Notes under the pieces: model-generated
What the model saw: only the letters and a program-made list of their open reading frames with translations
What the model was told of the DNA's origin: nothing
Databases searched by the model: none
Part shown: piece after piece, positions 43,913 to 52,467 of the stretch
Position numbering within the stretch: the stretch's first letter is position 1
How the letters are laid out: each line of letters begins with the position of its first letter
DNA from: SIG701 sp045544955
GTDB taxonomy: Bacteria; Bacillota; Clostridia; Oscillospirales; CAG-272
Direction: 5' to 3'
DNA length: 64,000 nt
Assembly: GCA_045544955.1 (NCBI GenBank)
Contig: JAZPZY010000072.1
Coordinates: 1-64,000, forward strand
Made by a program: the position numbers and the translations under genes

Positions 43913-45526
43913 GTGAAGGTTTCTCTGTGGTACGTTCTGCGGGAATTCCGCAGCCGTCCGAAACGGTTTCTGTCTCTTGTGGCGGTCAGTGCCGCCATCC
44001 TTTCCGTAATGATTCTGGTGGTCTTATGGGAAGAGGCCGCATGGCGTGCCGACGTTATGCCGGCACGGGAGGAAAACTATCATTTCTCCTTTTACAACCT
44101 GACGGAGGCGGACAAAACCTTTATAAAACGGCAGGCGTGGGTGAAAGAGACCTACGATCTGTACCGCAGTGCGGAGGATCCCGCCTACGCCAATACGTTC
44201 CGCGTGCGTGTCCGGGAGGAATACTGGAGCAACGCCATTGGCTGTGCCCGGGAGATCCTTATTTCCCGGAATCTTCTGAACCGCGCTCCTTACAAGGAGA
44301 TCTACGGCACCGAATACAAGAGTCAGTATAAAAAGCTCTTTGACAGATGGTACGGCATGACGGTAAAAAACGGCGTCCGCATTGAAGACGCCGCCGCTCT
44401 GAATGCCCGCAATTTCGTTCTCATCCAATACGTGCAGAACACTGGCTATACCATGCGGACGCAGAACGGATACATCATGCAGCCGGGATTTCTCTCCTTT
44501 CTCTTCGTATTGGCGCTGTTTCTGGGCTCGGCCATTCTGATTCTGGCACTGGAGATGTACCGTTCCAACTTCAGAGAATACGGCAGTCTCAGGGCGTTGG
44601 GGCTAAGAAAAGAGCAGATCTTCTTTATCAATCTGTGGGAAAGCCTCTTTATCAACGCCGCGGCGATTCCCGTCGCCGGTCTCGGCACCTACGGAGCGGT
44701 ACGGCTGTACTATTTGCTTACAGATGAATACACCGCCCAGGCAAACGACGTGTATTTCACCATCACAAACTATGTTCCTATGCCCGTTCTGGCACTGCTT
44801 GCCCTGTACCTGCTCGCAACGGCACTGGGCAGCACGGCCCTCTGCTGCTTTATGTATCGCAAAAGCAGCATTATGTCTCTTCTTCGCGGGGAGAATACGT
44901 TCAAAATCCCCTTCGTGGCAAAGACCTCTCCTCAATTTGAGACAGCCCGGGACATCCGTGTATACGGCCGTCTGTACGGCGTACGTGCCCGGGCAACCCT
45001 TACACGATTCACGCTGATCGTGGCCATCATGCTGCCGCTGCCTACCTCCTATCTCATGCAGGGCGTGGGTATGCTCACCATGCTGGATACCCCCTCTCAT
45101 ATCGTAGAGGCGATCTATTCCGCCTTTCAAATTGCGGCCGTACTGATCACCACCCTTTCTGTAACCTACTCCGCCTCCCGGATGCTGGCACAATCCCGTG
45201 CCGGGGAGCTGGCGGTTATCCGTGCACTGGGCGGCAGCCGCCGCCATATCCGCCTTGTGACCTATCCCACGGCCGCCGCACAGGCAGGCGTGATCCTGCT
45301 TCTCTCCCTGTTCGTGAACGCCTTCATCAGCAAGATCTTCTCCACCGGCAACTACATCGGCTCCACGGAAGGGGCCCGTGCCATCAGCGAGCTTGTGAGC
45401 GTTGTCATCGTTTACGCGGTGAGCACTGCCTTTTTCGTGATTCCCTCCGCCTTCAGCGGACTGCTCACGTTTTTGTTCGGATTTTTCCGGCGTCCGATCA
45501 TTACATCCATACGGGAAACGGAATAA
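43913..45526 (+). CDS. FtsX-type ABC transporter permease
   Basis: A 537-residue membrane protein of the MacB/FtsX permease superfamily. One membrane segment is at the N-terminus (FLSLVAVSAAILSVMILVV), then a large outer loop, then two blocks of three segments (about 195-330 and 375-520). GSLRALGLRKEQIF and LAVIRALGGSRRHIRL are the cytoplasmic motifs typical of the family. GTG 43913 is preferred over ATG 43895 because AGAGGTGAT lies in front of it. It pairs with the ATPase gene 28 bases downstream, probably for lipid or peptide extrusion or resistance. Confidence 0.88.
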   Translation: MKVSLWYVLREFRSRPKRFLSLVAVSAAILSVMILVVLWEEAAWRADVMPAREENYHFSFYNLTEADKTFIKRQAWVKETYDLYRSAEDPAYANTFRVRVREEYWSNAIGCAREILISRNLLNRAPYKEIYGTEYKSQYKKLFDRWYGMTVKNGVRIEDAAALNARNFVLIQYVQNTGYTMRTQNGYIMQPGFLSFLFVLALFLGSAILILALEMYRSNFREYGSLRALGLRKEQIFFINLWESLFINAAAIPVAGLGTYGAVRLYYLLTDEYTAQANDVYFTITNYVPMPVLALLALYLLATALGSTALCCFMYRKSSIMSLLRGENTFKIPFVAKTSPQFETARDIRVYGRLYGVRARATLTRFTLIVAIMLPLPTSYLMQGVGMLTMLDTPSHIVEAIYSAFQIAAVLITTLSVTYSASRMLAQSRAGELAVIRALGGSRRHIRLVTYPTAAAQAGVILLLSLFVNAFISKIFSTGNYIGSTEGARAISELVSVVIVYAVSTAFFVIPSAFSGLLTFLFGFFRRPIITSIRETE

Positions 45527-45553
45527 CGGAACGAGAGAGAAAGGAGAACACGT

Positions 45554-46264
45554 ATGAGAAAAAGCAGAAGCACCGAAAAGGTAGTAATTCCCGAGGAAAA
45601 CGTACTGGTGTGCCGGGCACTCACCAAATCCTATTTTCAGGGCGATACTCATATCAAAGCGGTCAACGACTGCTATATGACCGTAAAGCGGGGCGAATTC
45701 GTCTCCATCATCGGCACGTCCGGCTCGGGTAAATCCACCCTGCTTCATATGCTGGCCGGTCTGGACGAGCCGACCAGCGGCAAGGTATATCTGGCGGGCC
45801 GGGATCTTTTCGATATGCCGGACCGGGAGCTTTCCGATTACCGCAACCGGCGGATCGGTTTCATTTTTCAATCGTTCAATCTTCTGCCGGTGCTGACCGC
45901 CAAGGAAAACATTCTGCTGGTGCAGAAGATCGCCGGCGGTACCCATTATCCCGGCTATCTGGACACGCTGGCACGTCTTCTCAAAATTGACGACCGCCTG
46001 CATCATCTGCCCGGCGAGCTGTCCGGCGGACAGCAGCAGCGCGTTGCCGTAGCCCGTGCACTGATCAACCGTCCGGACATCGTATTTGCGGACGAACCCA
46101 CGGGAAATCTGGACGAAGAATCCGCCGGGGAGCTGATCCGTCTTCTGCTTGCAACCCGGGCAGAACTGGGGCAGACGCTGGTGATGGTCACTCACGACAA
46201 AAACATCGCCCGAATGGCAGACCGTGTCTACTCCATGCAAAACGGCATACTGAAAGAACTGTAA
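45554..46264 (+). CDS. ABC transporter ATP-binding protein (LolD/MacB type)
   Basis: A 236-residue ATPase. Walker A GTSGSGKST is near residue 55, the Q-loop is in GFIFQSFNLLPVLTAKEN, the signature LSGGQQQRVAVARAL near 155, Walker B IVFADEPTGNLD near 178 and the switch histidine in MVTHDKNIA. It belongs to the MacB/LolD group that works with FtsX-like permeases, here the one directly upstream. Confidence 0.94.
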   Translation: MRKSRSTEKVVIPEENVLVCRALTKSYFQGDTHIKAVNDCYMTVKRGEFVSIIGTSGSGKSTLLHMLAGLDEPTSGKVYLAGRDLFDMPDRELSDYRNRRIGFIFQSFNLLPVLTAKENILLVQKIAGGTHYPGYLDTLARLLKIDDRLHHLPGELSGGQQQRVAVARALINRPDIVFADEPTGNLDEESAGELIRLLLATRAELGQTLVMVTHDKNIARMADRVYSMQNGILKEL

Positions 46265-46318
46265 CCCTTTTTTTCTGTAAATACGACAAAAAATATGCGG
46301 TTAATTCACTGTAATCTC

Positions 46319-46347
46319 TTGACACAAACCGCGATATATGGTATAAT
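46319..46347 (+). promoter_or_regulatory. Promoter of T-box leader 2
   Basis: TTGACA (46319-46324), 17-base spacer, TATAAT (46342-46347). Confidence 0.9.
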
Positions 46348-46352
46348 CCTTG

Positions 46353-46627
46353 GAGAAAGGCGATGACGAAGAGGATCGGTCGATTCGTCTGCACAGAGAA
46401 GTGGCGGTCGGTGCAAGCCACGGCAGATGTCCTCCGTATTTGTAGCTTCTGAGCCGGGAAGAAGAAAGCGTTTCGCAAGTAGAACTTCCACGTGATTGCC
46501 GCGTCAGTGCATAGGACTTGCTTGAGTCCAAGAGTGGTACCGTTTTTTACGGTGCAATTTGAGTGGTACCGCGGGTGAATTGATTTTTCGCTCGTCTCAA
46601 GGATTACATCTTGGGACGGGCTTTTTT
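46353..46627 (+). ncRNA. T-box riboswitch 2, upstream of the branched-chain operon
   Basis: Stem I: GGC/GCC base with kink-turn (GATGA/TGA), GAAG/CTTC, GTCTG/CAGAT and a distal arm GTGGC/GCCAC with loop GGTCGGTGCAA. Stem III is GGACT/AGTCC and the T-box GAGTGGTACCGCGG lies at 46561-46574. A terminator (CTCGTCTCAAG/CTTGGGACGGG then T6) ends at 46627. Its 3' half is almost identical to leader 1. By position GUA (Val) is the best specifier candidate, with G rather than the common A after it, so this needs structural modelling. Confidence 0.93.
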
Positions 46628-46650
46628 CGTCCCGGTAATGAGGAGATCAC

Positions 46651-48951
46651 ATGAAACAGGGAATCAAAGGACTGGACTACAAGATCCTGGAGATGGCGGG
46701 GCGTATCCGCGATCTGAGGGAAATTGAAGGACTCACTACTGCCGAAATGGCAAAAAAGACCGATATCTCCGAGGCGGAGTATATCGCCTGCGAAAACGGT
46801 CAGAGCGAATTCACCTTTGCCTTTATCTATCGCTGTGCACTGGCGTTCAACGTAGACGTTACCGATATTATCGAAGGTAAGAGCCCTACGCTGAAGACCT
46901 ACACGCTCACCCGCAAAGGAGGCGGCCAGCAGATCGAGGAAGCCCACGGCATGGTGTACTACAACCTTGCCTCTTCCTTCAAAAACCGAATCGCCGAGCC
47001 TCTGTACGTACGTCTCGCATACGACGAAGAGGCAACCCACCGGGATATCGAAATGACCACCCACGAGGGACAGGAGTGCGATATCGTCCTGAGCGGCACG
47101 TTGAAAATCCAGATTGGCGGCCATAAGGAGATCCTCCACGCCGGCGACAGCATCTACTACGACTCCTCCATCCCCCACGGCATGATCGCCGCTGACGGGG
47201 AGGACTGTCTGTTCTACGCGATCGTTTTGAATCCATCCGGCGCGGAGATTGAGGAATTCTCCATCGCCGCCAAGGTACAGGCCGCAGAGCCGAAACGGGT
47301 GGACGAGCAGAGTGCCGAGCGTATTTACAACCGTTTCATCGACGTTGCGGAGGACGAAAACGGCACGCCCACGTCCATCACCTTCAAAAACACGGAAAAC
47401 TTCAACTTTGCCTTCGATATCGTGGATGCACTGGGCAAAGCAAAGCCGGATAAGACTGCCATGTACTATCTCTCCGGCGATAAATCCTTTGAGCATCGCT
47501 TTACCTTCTCCGAAATGGCGAAGGAATCCGCCCGGTGCGCCAACTATTTCAAATCTTTGGGCATTAAGCGGGGCGACCGGGTACTGCTCATTCTGAAACG
47601 CCATTATCAGTTCTGGATGGCTATGCTGGGACTGAACAAGCTGGGTGCGGTTGCGATTCTCGGCTCCAATCAGCTTTTGGAGCACGATCTGGAGTACCGC
47701 TTCACCCTCTCCGGCGCCACCACGGTCATCTGCACCGCCGACGGCGACGTGGCCCACCAGGTAGATCTGGCGGCAGCCAAATGCCCCTCCGTTGTAAATA
47801 AGATTCTCGTGAACGGCACGCGGGACGGCTGGCGCTCCTTTGATGAAGAATACACTATGTATTCCAGCCATTACGACCGGACGCCCGACGCCCCCGGCGG
47901 GGACGATCCCCTGCTTGCCTTCTTCACATCCGGCACTACCGGCTATCCGAAGATGGCGGTACATAACCACAAATATCCCCTGGGACATTTCCACACGGCC
48001 AAATACTGGCACTGCGTGAATCCCGAGGGACTCCACTTCACCATTTCCGACACCGGCTGGGCAAAAGCCATGTGGGGCAAGCTGTACGGTCAGTGGCTCT
48101 GCGAGGGTGCTACCTTCGTATACGATTTCGACCGGTTCGACGCCGCACAGATCCTGCCCCTCTTTGAGCAGTACGGCATCACCACCTACTGTGCACCGCC
48201 CACCATGTACCGCATGCTGATCAAGGAAGATCTGACCAAATACAACTACTCTACCCTGGAGCACGCCTCCACCGCCGGTGAAGCGCTGAACCCCGAGGTA
48301 TTCAAGCAGTTTGAATCCGCCACGGGCCTTCGCATCATGGAGGGCTTTGGCCAGACGGAAACCACCTGTCTTCTCGGCAATCTGGCCGGCTCCGGCCACA
48401 AGGTGGGCTCCATGGGCAAGCCCTGCCCCATCTACGACGTTCATCTGCTTGACGCTGACGGCAACGACGTGGGCGACGGCGAAACGGGTGAGATCTGCAT
48501 CCGCGTGGCAGACGGCGCTCCGTGCGGTCTGTTCACCGGATACTACAACGATCCCGACAAGACCGCCGAGGTATGGCACGACGGCTACTATCACACCTGC
48601 GATCTGGCATGGCGTGACGAGGACGGCTTCTACTGGTACGTGAGCCGCATCGACGACGTTATCAAGTCCTCCGGCTACCGCATCGGGCCGTTTGAGATCG
48701 AATCGGTTATTATGGAGCTGCCCTACGTTCTGGAATGCGGCGTATCCGCCGAGCCGGATGAGGTCCGCGGTCAGGTAGTCAAGGCCAGCATCGTGCTCAC
48801 CAAGGGCACGGAGGGCACGGACGAGCTGAAGAAGGAAATTCAGAACTACGTCAAAGCACACACCGCACCGTACAAATATCCCCGTATCGTGGTATTCAAG
48901 GATGAACTGCCCAAGACCACCAGCGGCAAGATCATCCGTGCAAAACTGTAA
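46651..48951 (+). CDS. XRE-cupin-AMP-dependent acyl-CoA synthetase fusion 2
   Basis: A 766-residue paralogue of the protein at 41445-43712 with the same order: XRE helix-turn-helix (IRDLREIEGLTTAEMAKKTDIS, about 18-70), cupin (GQECDIVLSGTLKIQIGGHKEILHAGDSI then SIPHGMI, about 125-195), and acyl-CoA synthetase with TSGTTGYPK near 427, EGFGQTETT near 565 and TSGKII at the end. It should make the acyl-CoA used by the oxidoreductase encoded downstream. GGAG precedes the ATG. A DNA-binding and ligand-sensing front on a metabolic enzyme suggests self-regulation by the substrate or product, an inference only. Confidence 0.92.
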   Translation: MKQGIKGLDYKILEMAGRIRDLREIEGLTTAEMAKKTDISEAEYIACENGQSEFTFAFIYRCALAFNVDVTDIIEGKSPTLKTYTLTRKGGGQQIEEAHGMVYYNLASSFKNRIAEPLYVRLAYDEEATHRDIEMTTHEGQECDIVLSGTLKIQIGGHKEILHAGDSIYYDSSIPHGMIAADGEDCLFYAIVLNPSGAEIEEFSIAAKVQAAEPKRVDEQSAERIYNRFIDVAEDENGTPTSITFKNTENFNFAFDIVDALGKAKPDKTAMYYLSGDKSFEHRFTFSEMAKESARCANYFKSLGIKRGDRVLLILKRHYQFWMAMLGLNKLGAVAILGSNQLLEHDLEYRFTLSGATTVICTADGDVAHQVDLAAAKCPSVVNKILVNGTRDGWRSFDEEYTMYSSHYDRTPDAPGGDDPLLAFFTSGTTGYPKMAVHNHKYPLGHFHTAKYWHCVNPEGLHFTISDTGWAKAMWGKLYGQWLCEGATFVYDFDRFDAAQILPLFEQYGITTYCAPPTMYRMLIKEDLTKYNYSTLEHASTAGEALNPEVFKQFESATGLRIMEGFGQTETTCLLGNLAGSGHKVGSMGKPCPIYDVHLLDADGNDVGDGETGEICIRVADGAPCGLFTGYYNDPDKTAEVWHDGYYHTCDLAWRDEDGFYWYVSRIDDVIKSSGYRIGPFEIESVIMELPYVLECGVSAEPDEVRGQVVKASIVLTKGTEGTDELKKEIQNYVKAHTAPYKYPRIVVFKDELPKTTSGKIIRAKL

Positions 48952-48958
48952 GGTTCTC

Positions 48959-48986
48959 ACGCAAAAAGCATATGCTTTTTGCGTGG
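48959..48986. repeat. Perfect palindrome after fusion gene 2
   Basis: CACGCAAAAAGCAT and its exact complement form a 14-bp inverted repeat without a loop. It has no T-run, so it may be an RNA-processing site, a protein-binding site or a partial terminator within the operon. The remaining bases to 49126 contain GC-rich short hairpins and no gene. Confidence 0.7.
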
Positions 48987-49126
48987 CTGGCATCGTTCTC
49001 TCGCGCCAGCGCGCACGCCCTCCGGGCGCACACTTGCGATGCCGTAATGTGTTTTTCATCCCGGTACATGCCCGGGATAAAAAACAGAGTTTATTGAATT
49101 TTCAAATGTAAACGCTGTAAAAAACT

Positions 49127-49798
49127 ATGGAACATAAACGAATCACACTGTTTGCCGGGCATTACGGCTCCGGCAAGACGAATATTGCCGTAAACTACGC
49201 ACTCCGTCTGCGTGCATCCGGTTTGCCCGTGTGCATCGCCGATTTGGATATCGTCAACCCCTATTTCCGCACCAAGGACAGTGCACAGCAGCTTGCCGAC
49301 GCGGGCATCCGGCTGATCTCCTCCCAATTTGCCAACTCCAACGTGGATACTCCCGCTCTGCCGGGTGAGATCTACGCCGTCACCGACGACCGCACTACCT
49401 GTGCCGTTATGGACATCGGCGGCGACGATCGGGGTGCTTTGGCGCTGGGACGTTACGCCCCCGCTATTCTTGAGGAGAACGATTACGAGATGCTTTTCGT
49501 GGCAAACGCCTACCGTCCGCTGACCAGAACGCCCGCCGAGGCTTTGGAGGTCATGCGTGAGGTAGAAGCGGCCGGCAAAGTCCCCTTCACTGCCCTTGTA
49601 AACAACGCTAACATCGGTGCGGAAACCACCCCGGAGGACGTACTTCGTACCGTTCCCTTTATGGAGGAGCTGTCCCGGCTGTCGGGCCTCCCCGTAAAGA
49701 TGACCGCAGTGCGTGCCGATCTTGCGGATGCTCTGTCGGGAAAGATCGAAAATCTTTTCCCGCTTACGCTCCAGAAAAAATACACCTGGACCCCATAA
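49127..49798 (+). CDS. MinD/CobQ-like P-loop ATPase
   Basis: A 223-residue SIMIBI-class ATPase. The Walker A loop is LFAGHYGSGKTNIAVNYAL (residues 8-26), the A'-like aspartates are in CIADLDIVNPYF near 46, and the Walker B-like region is CAVMDIGGDDRGA near 93. Similar ATPases often sit beside 2-oxoacid:ferredoxin oxidoreductase genes in Clostridia, and one may guess a role in assembly or iron-sulphur cluster supply. No direct evidence for that is in the sequence. Confidence 0.85.
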   Translation: MEHKRITLFAGHYGSGKTNIAVNYALRLRASGLPVCIADLDIVNPYFRTKDSAQQLADAGIRLISSQFANSNVDTPALPGEIYAVTDDRTTCAVMDIGGDDRGALALGRYAPAILEENDYEMLFVANAYRPLTRTPAEALEVMREVEAAGKVPFTALVNNANIGAETTPEDVLRTVPFMEELSRLSGLPVKMTAVRADLADALSGKIENLFPLTLQKKYTWTP

Positions 49799-49834
49799 AA
49801 CTCAGTGATTCATACTCAATAAGGAGGAAAACAT

Positions 49835-50041
49835 ATGGCAAAGCTGACCTTCAAAACCGATCTCTGCAAGGGCTGCGGACTGTGCGTGAACGCCTGCCCG
49901 AAGAAGCTCTTGGTGATCGCCAAGGACAAGATCAACAAAAAAGGATATCATCCGGCAGAGATGACCGATGCCGAAAAGTGCATCGCCTGTGCATTCTGTG
50001 CCACCATGTGCCCGGACTGCATTATCACCATCGAAAAATAA
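49835..50041 (+). CDS. vorD: 2-oxoacid oxidoreductase ferredoxin subunit (VorD type)
   Basis: A 68-residue ferredoxin with two complete 4Fe-4S motifs, CKGCGLCVNACP (residues about 11-22) and CIACAFCATMCP (about 47-58). It is the delta subunit that carries electrons between the thiamine-diphosphate centre and free ferredoxin. It precedes the alpha, beta and gamma genes in the order usual for VOR/KOR operons. Confidence 0.92.
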   Translation: MAKLTFKTDLCKGCGLCVNACPKKLLVIAKDKINKKGYHPAEMTDAEKCIACAFCATMCPDCIITIEK

Positions 50042-50101
50042 TTTTTACATTTCATATCGAGAGGAGAACATCCGCATACCTTTTGCGGATCGTATGAAAC
50101 T

Positions 50102-51166
50102 ATGGCAGAAAAAGTTCTTATGAAGGGAAATGAAGCCATTGCGGAAGCGGCTATCCTTGCCGGATGCCGTCACTACTTCGGCTATCCCATCACGCCGCAG
50201 ACGGAAGTGGCTGCCTACATGGCAAAGCGTATGCCTAAGATCGGCGGTACGTTTTTGCAGGCGGAAAGCGAAGTGGCCGCTATCAATATGGTAATGGGCG
50301 TGGCCGCCACCGGCCGCCGCACCATGACCTCTTCCTCCAGCCCCGGAATCTCTCTGAAGGCAGAAGGACTCTCCTATCTTGCCGGCTGTGACCTTCCCGC
50401 CCTCGTCGTAAACGTAGAACGCGGCGGCCCCGGTCTGGGCGGCATCCAGCCCTCCCAGTCCGATTATTTCCAGGCTACCCGCGGCGGCGGCCACGGCGAC
50501 TACCGTATGATCGTTCTGGCACCTGCCTCCGTGCAGGAGATGGCTGATCTCACCATGCACGGCTTTGATCTTGCCGACAAATACCGCATGACCAGTATGA
50601 TCCTGGCCGACGGTACCATGGGCCAGATGATGGAGCCCGTTTCTCTCGAAGCCCCCGCCGTTTCCGATTACGACAAATCCTGGGCTGTGACGGGCACCGA
50701 CTGCAAGCGTCCCCATAACATCGTAAATTCCCTCTACCTCGTTCCCGAGGATCTGGAGAAAACCAACTTCGAACGGTACGAGCGTTATCGCACCATTGAA
50801 GAAAACGAAGTCATGTACGAGGAGTTCATGATGGACGACGCGGAGATCTGCATCGCCGCCTTCGGCGTTGCCGCCCGCGTATCCAAGAACGCCATCATGG
50901 CCGCCCGTGCCGAAGGCATCAAGGTGGGCATGATCCGTCCCATCACCCTGTGGCCCTTCCCGAAAGCCGTATTCAAAAAGGCCGCTGAGCACGTGAAATC
51001 CTTTATTTCCGTTGAGCTCTCCATGGGTCAGATGATCGAAGACGTACAGCTGGCAACCGAATGCACCCGTCCCGTTGTTCTGTGCAACCGTGCCGGCGGT
51101 ATGATCCCCGCCCCCGAGGAAGTCCTCGCAAAGATCAAAGAAGTGAATGGAGGAATCGTGAAATGA
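50102..51166 (+). CDS. vorB: 3-methyl-2-oxobutanoate:ferredoxin oxidoreductase alpha subunit
   Basis: A 354-residue alpha subunit of the 2-oxoacid:ferredoxin oxidoreductase family. Features: GNEAIAEAAILAGCRHYFGYPITPQTE at the N-terminus, FLQAESEVAAINMVMGVAATGRRTMTSSSSPG (the threonine/serine-rich pyrimidine-domain signature), and VERGGPGLGGIQPSQSDYFQATRGGGHGDY. It matches VorB of the branched-chain enzyme better than the pyruvate enzyme. The substrate could include 2-oxoglutarate-type acids too, but the aminotransferase gene in the same operon favours branched 2-oxoacids. Its stop overlaps the beta start. Confidence 0.9.
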   Translation: MAEKVLMKGNEAIAEAAILAGCRHYFGYPITPQTEVAAYMAKRMPKIGGTFLQAESEVAAINMVMGVAATGRRTMTSSSSPGISLKAEGLSYLAGCDLPALVVNVERGGPGLGGIQPSQSDYFQATRGGGHGDYRMIVLAPASVQEMADLTMHGFDLADKYRMTSMILADGTMGQMMEPVSLEAPAVSDYDKSWAVTGTDCKRPHNIVNSLYLVPEDLEKTNFERYERYRTIEENEVMYEEFMMDDAEICIAAFGVAARVSKNAIMAARAEGIKVGMIRPITLWPFPKAVFKKAAEHVKSFISVELSMGQMIEDVQLATECTRPVVLCNRAGGMIPAPEEVLAKIKEVNGGIVK

Positions 51167-51915
51167 TCGTCTTTGATAAACCGAAATCTCTTACCGATGC
51201 ACCGCTGCATTACTGTCCCGGCTGCACCCACGGTATTATCCACCGCCTCGTGGCAGAAGCCATCGACGAGTTGGGCATCGAAGGCCGCACCATCGGCATC
51301 GCCCCCGTCGGCTGCTCCGTTATGGCGTACAACTACTTCACCGTTGATATGGTACAGGCCGCACACGGCCGTGCACCGGCTGTGGCCACCGGCGTAAAGC
51401 GTGCCGATCCCTCCAAGATCGTATTCACCTACCAGGGTGACGGCGACCTTGCCTCCATCGGCACCTGCGAAACGGTGCACGCCGCCGCCCGTGGTGAGAA
51501 CATCACCATCATCTTCGTCAACAACGCCATCTACGGCATGACCGGCGGTCAGATGGCCCCCACTTCCCTGCCCGGACAGATCACCCAGACCTCTCCCTAC
51601 GGCCGTGACGTGAACACCCAGGGCTATCCCGTAAAGGTATGCGAGATGCTGTCTCAGCTGGACGGCGCCGGCTATCTGGAGCGCGTTGCCGTCAACAACG
51701 TGAAGAACATAAAGAACGCCAAGAAAGCCATCCTCAAGGCGTTCAAAAACCAGGTAGAGGGCAAGGGCTTCTCTCTCATCGAGGTAGTATCCACCTGTCC
51801 TACCAACTGGGGTCTTACCCCCGAGAAGGCACTGGAGTGGCTGAATGATAATATGCTGCCCTACTATCCGCTGGGCGTATACAAAGATAAATTCGCAGAG
51901 GAGGACGCAAAATGA
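51163..51915 (+). CDS. vorA: 2-oxoacid:ferredoxin oxidoreductase beta (TPP) subunit
   Basis: A 250-residue thiamine-diphosphate subunit. YCPGCTHGIIHRL carries the conserved CPGC that helps bind a cluster or the cofactor, and GDGDLASIGTCETVHAAARGENITIIFVNN is the GDG...NN thiamine-diphosphate motif. YGMTGGQMAPTSLPGQ follows, as in VOR/KOR beta chains. ATG 51163 overlaps the alpha stop (ATGA), so the subunits are translationally coupled. Confidence 0.92.
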   Translation: MIVFDKPKSLTDAPLHYCPGCTHGIIHRLVAEAIDELGIEGRTIGIAPVGCSVMAYNYFTVDMVQAAHGRAPAVATGVKRADPSKIVFTYQGDGDLASIGTCETVHAAARGENITIIFVNNAIYGMTGGQMAPTSLPGQITQTSPYGRDVNTQGYPVKVCEMLSQLDGAGYLERVAVNNVKNIKNAKKAILKAFKNQVEGKGFSLIEVVSTCPTNWGLTPEKALEWLNDNMLPYYPLGVYKDKFAEEDAK

Positions 51916-52448
51916 CGACGCAGATTCTGATTGCAGGCTTCGGCGGACAGGGCGTTCTGTTCTCCGGTAAGTTTCTGGCGTACAAAGCCATGATGGAGGA
52001 GCACGAGGTCAGCTGGCTTCCCTCTTACGGTCCCGAAATGCGCGGCGGCACGGCCAACTGCAGTGTCATCGTTTCCGACGATCCGGTAGGCTCTCCCATC
52101 GTAACCAACCCGGACGTGCTCATCGCTATGAACCTGCCTTCTCTTGATAAATACGAGGATGCAGTGGTTCCCGGCGGTATCATCATCGTGGACTCCACGC
52201 TGATCGCCCGGAAGGTAAACCGCACCGACGTAAAGGTGTACTACATTCCTGCCACACAGATGGCATCGGACGAGGGCATCACCACCCTTGCCAACATGAT
52301 CATCCTCGGTCAGCTGATCCGCGTTTGTGACGCAGTAACCGGCGACAATCTGGAAGCCTCCCTCAAGAAGGTCGTTTCCGCCCGCCGCGCAGACATGCTG
52401 GAACTGAACAAAAAAGCCATCGAACTCGGCTTCAACTATGCCGGATAA
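51912..52448 (+). CDS. vorC: 2-oxoacid:ferredoxin oxidoreductase gamma subunit
   Basis: A 178-residue gamma subunit. IAGFGGQGVLFSGKFLAYKAM at the N-terminus and VSWLPSYGPEMRGGTANCSVIVS near residue 35 are the diagnostic stretches of the gamma domain, which closes the active-site cleft of these complexes. It overlaps the beta stop by four bases, completing the complex of alpha, beta, gamma and delta. Confidence 0.92.
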   Translation: MTTQILIAGFGGQGVLFSGKFLAYKAMMEEHEVSWLPSYGPEMRGGTANCSVIVSDDPVGSPIVTNPDVLIAMNLPSLDKYEDAVVPGGIIIVDSTLIARKVNRTDVKVYYIPATQMASDEGITTLANMIILGQLIRVCDAVTGDNLEASLKKVVSARRADMLELNKKAIELGFNYAG

Positions 52449-52467
52449 ACCGAAAGGACGCAACGAT

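Noticed and set aside
41430..49059. Minus-strand ORFs of about 800 codons opposite both synthetase fusions
   Set aside because: Antisense shadows produced by high GC and third-position bias; the plus-strand readings carry all known motifs.
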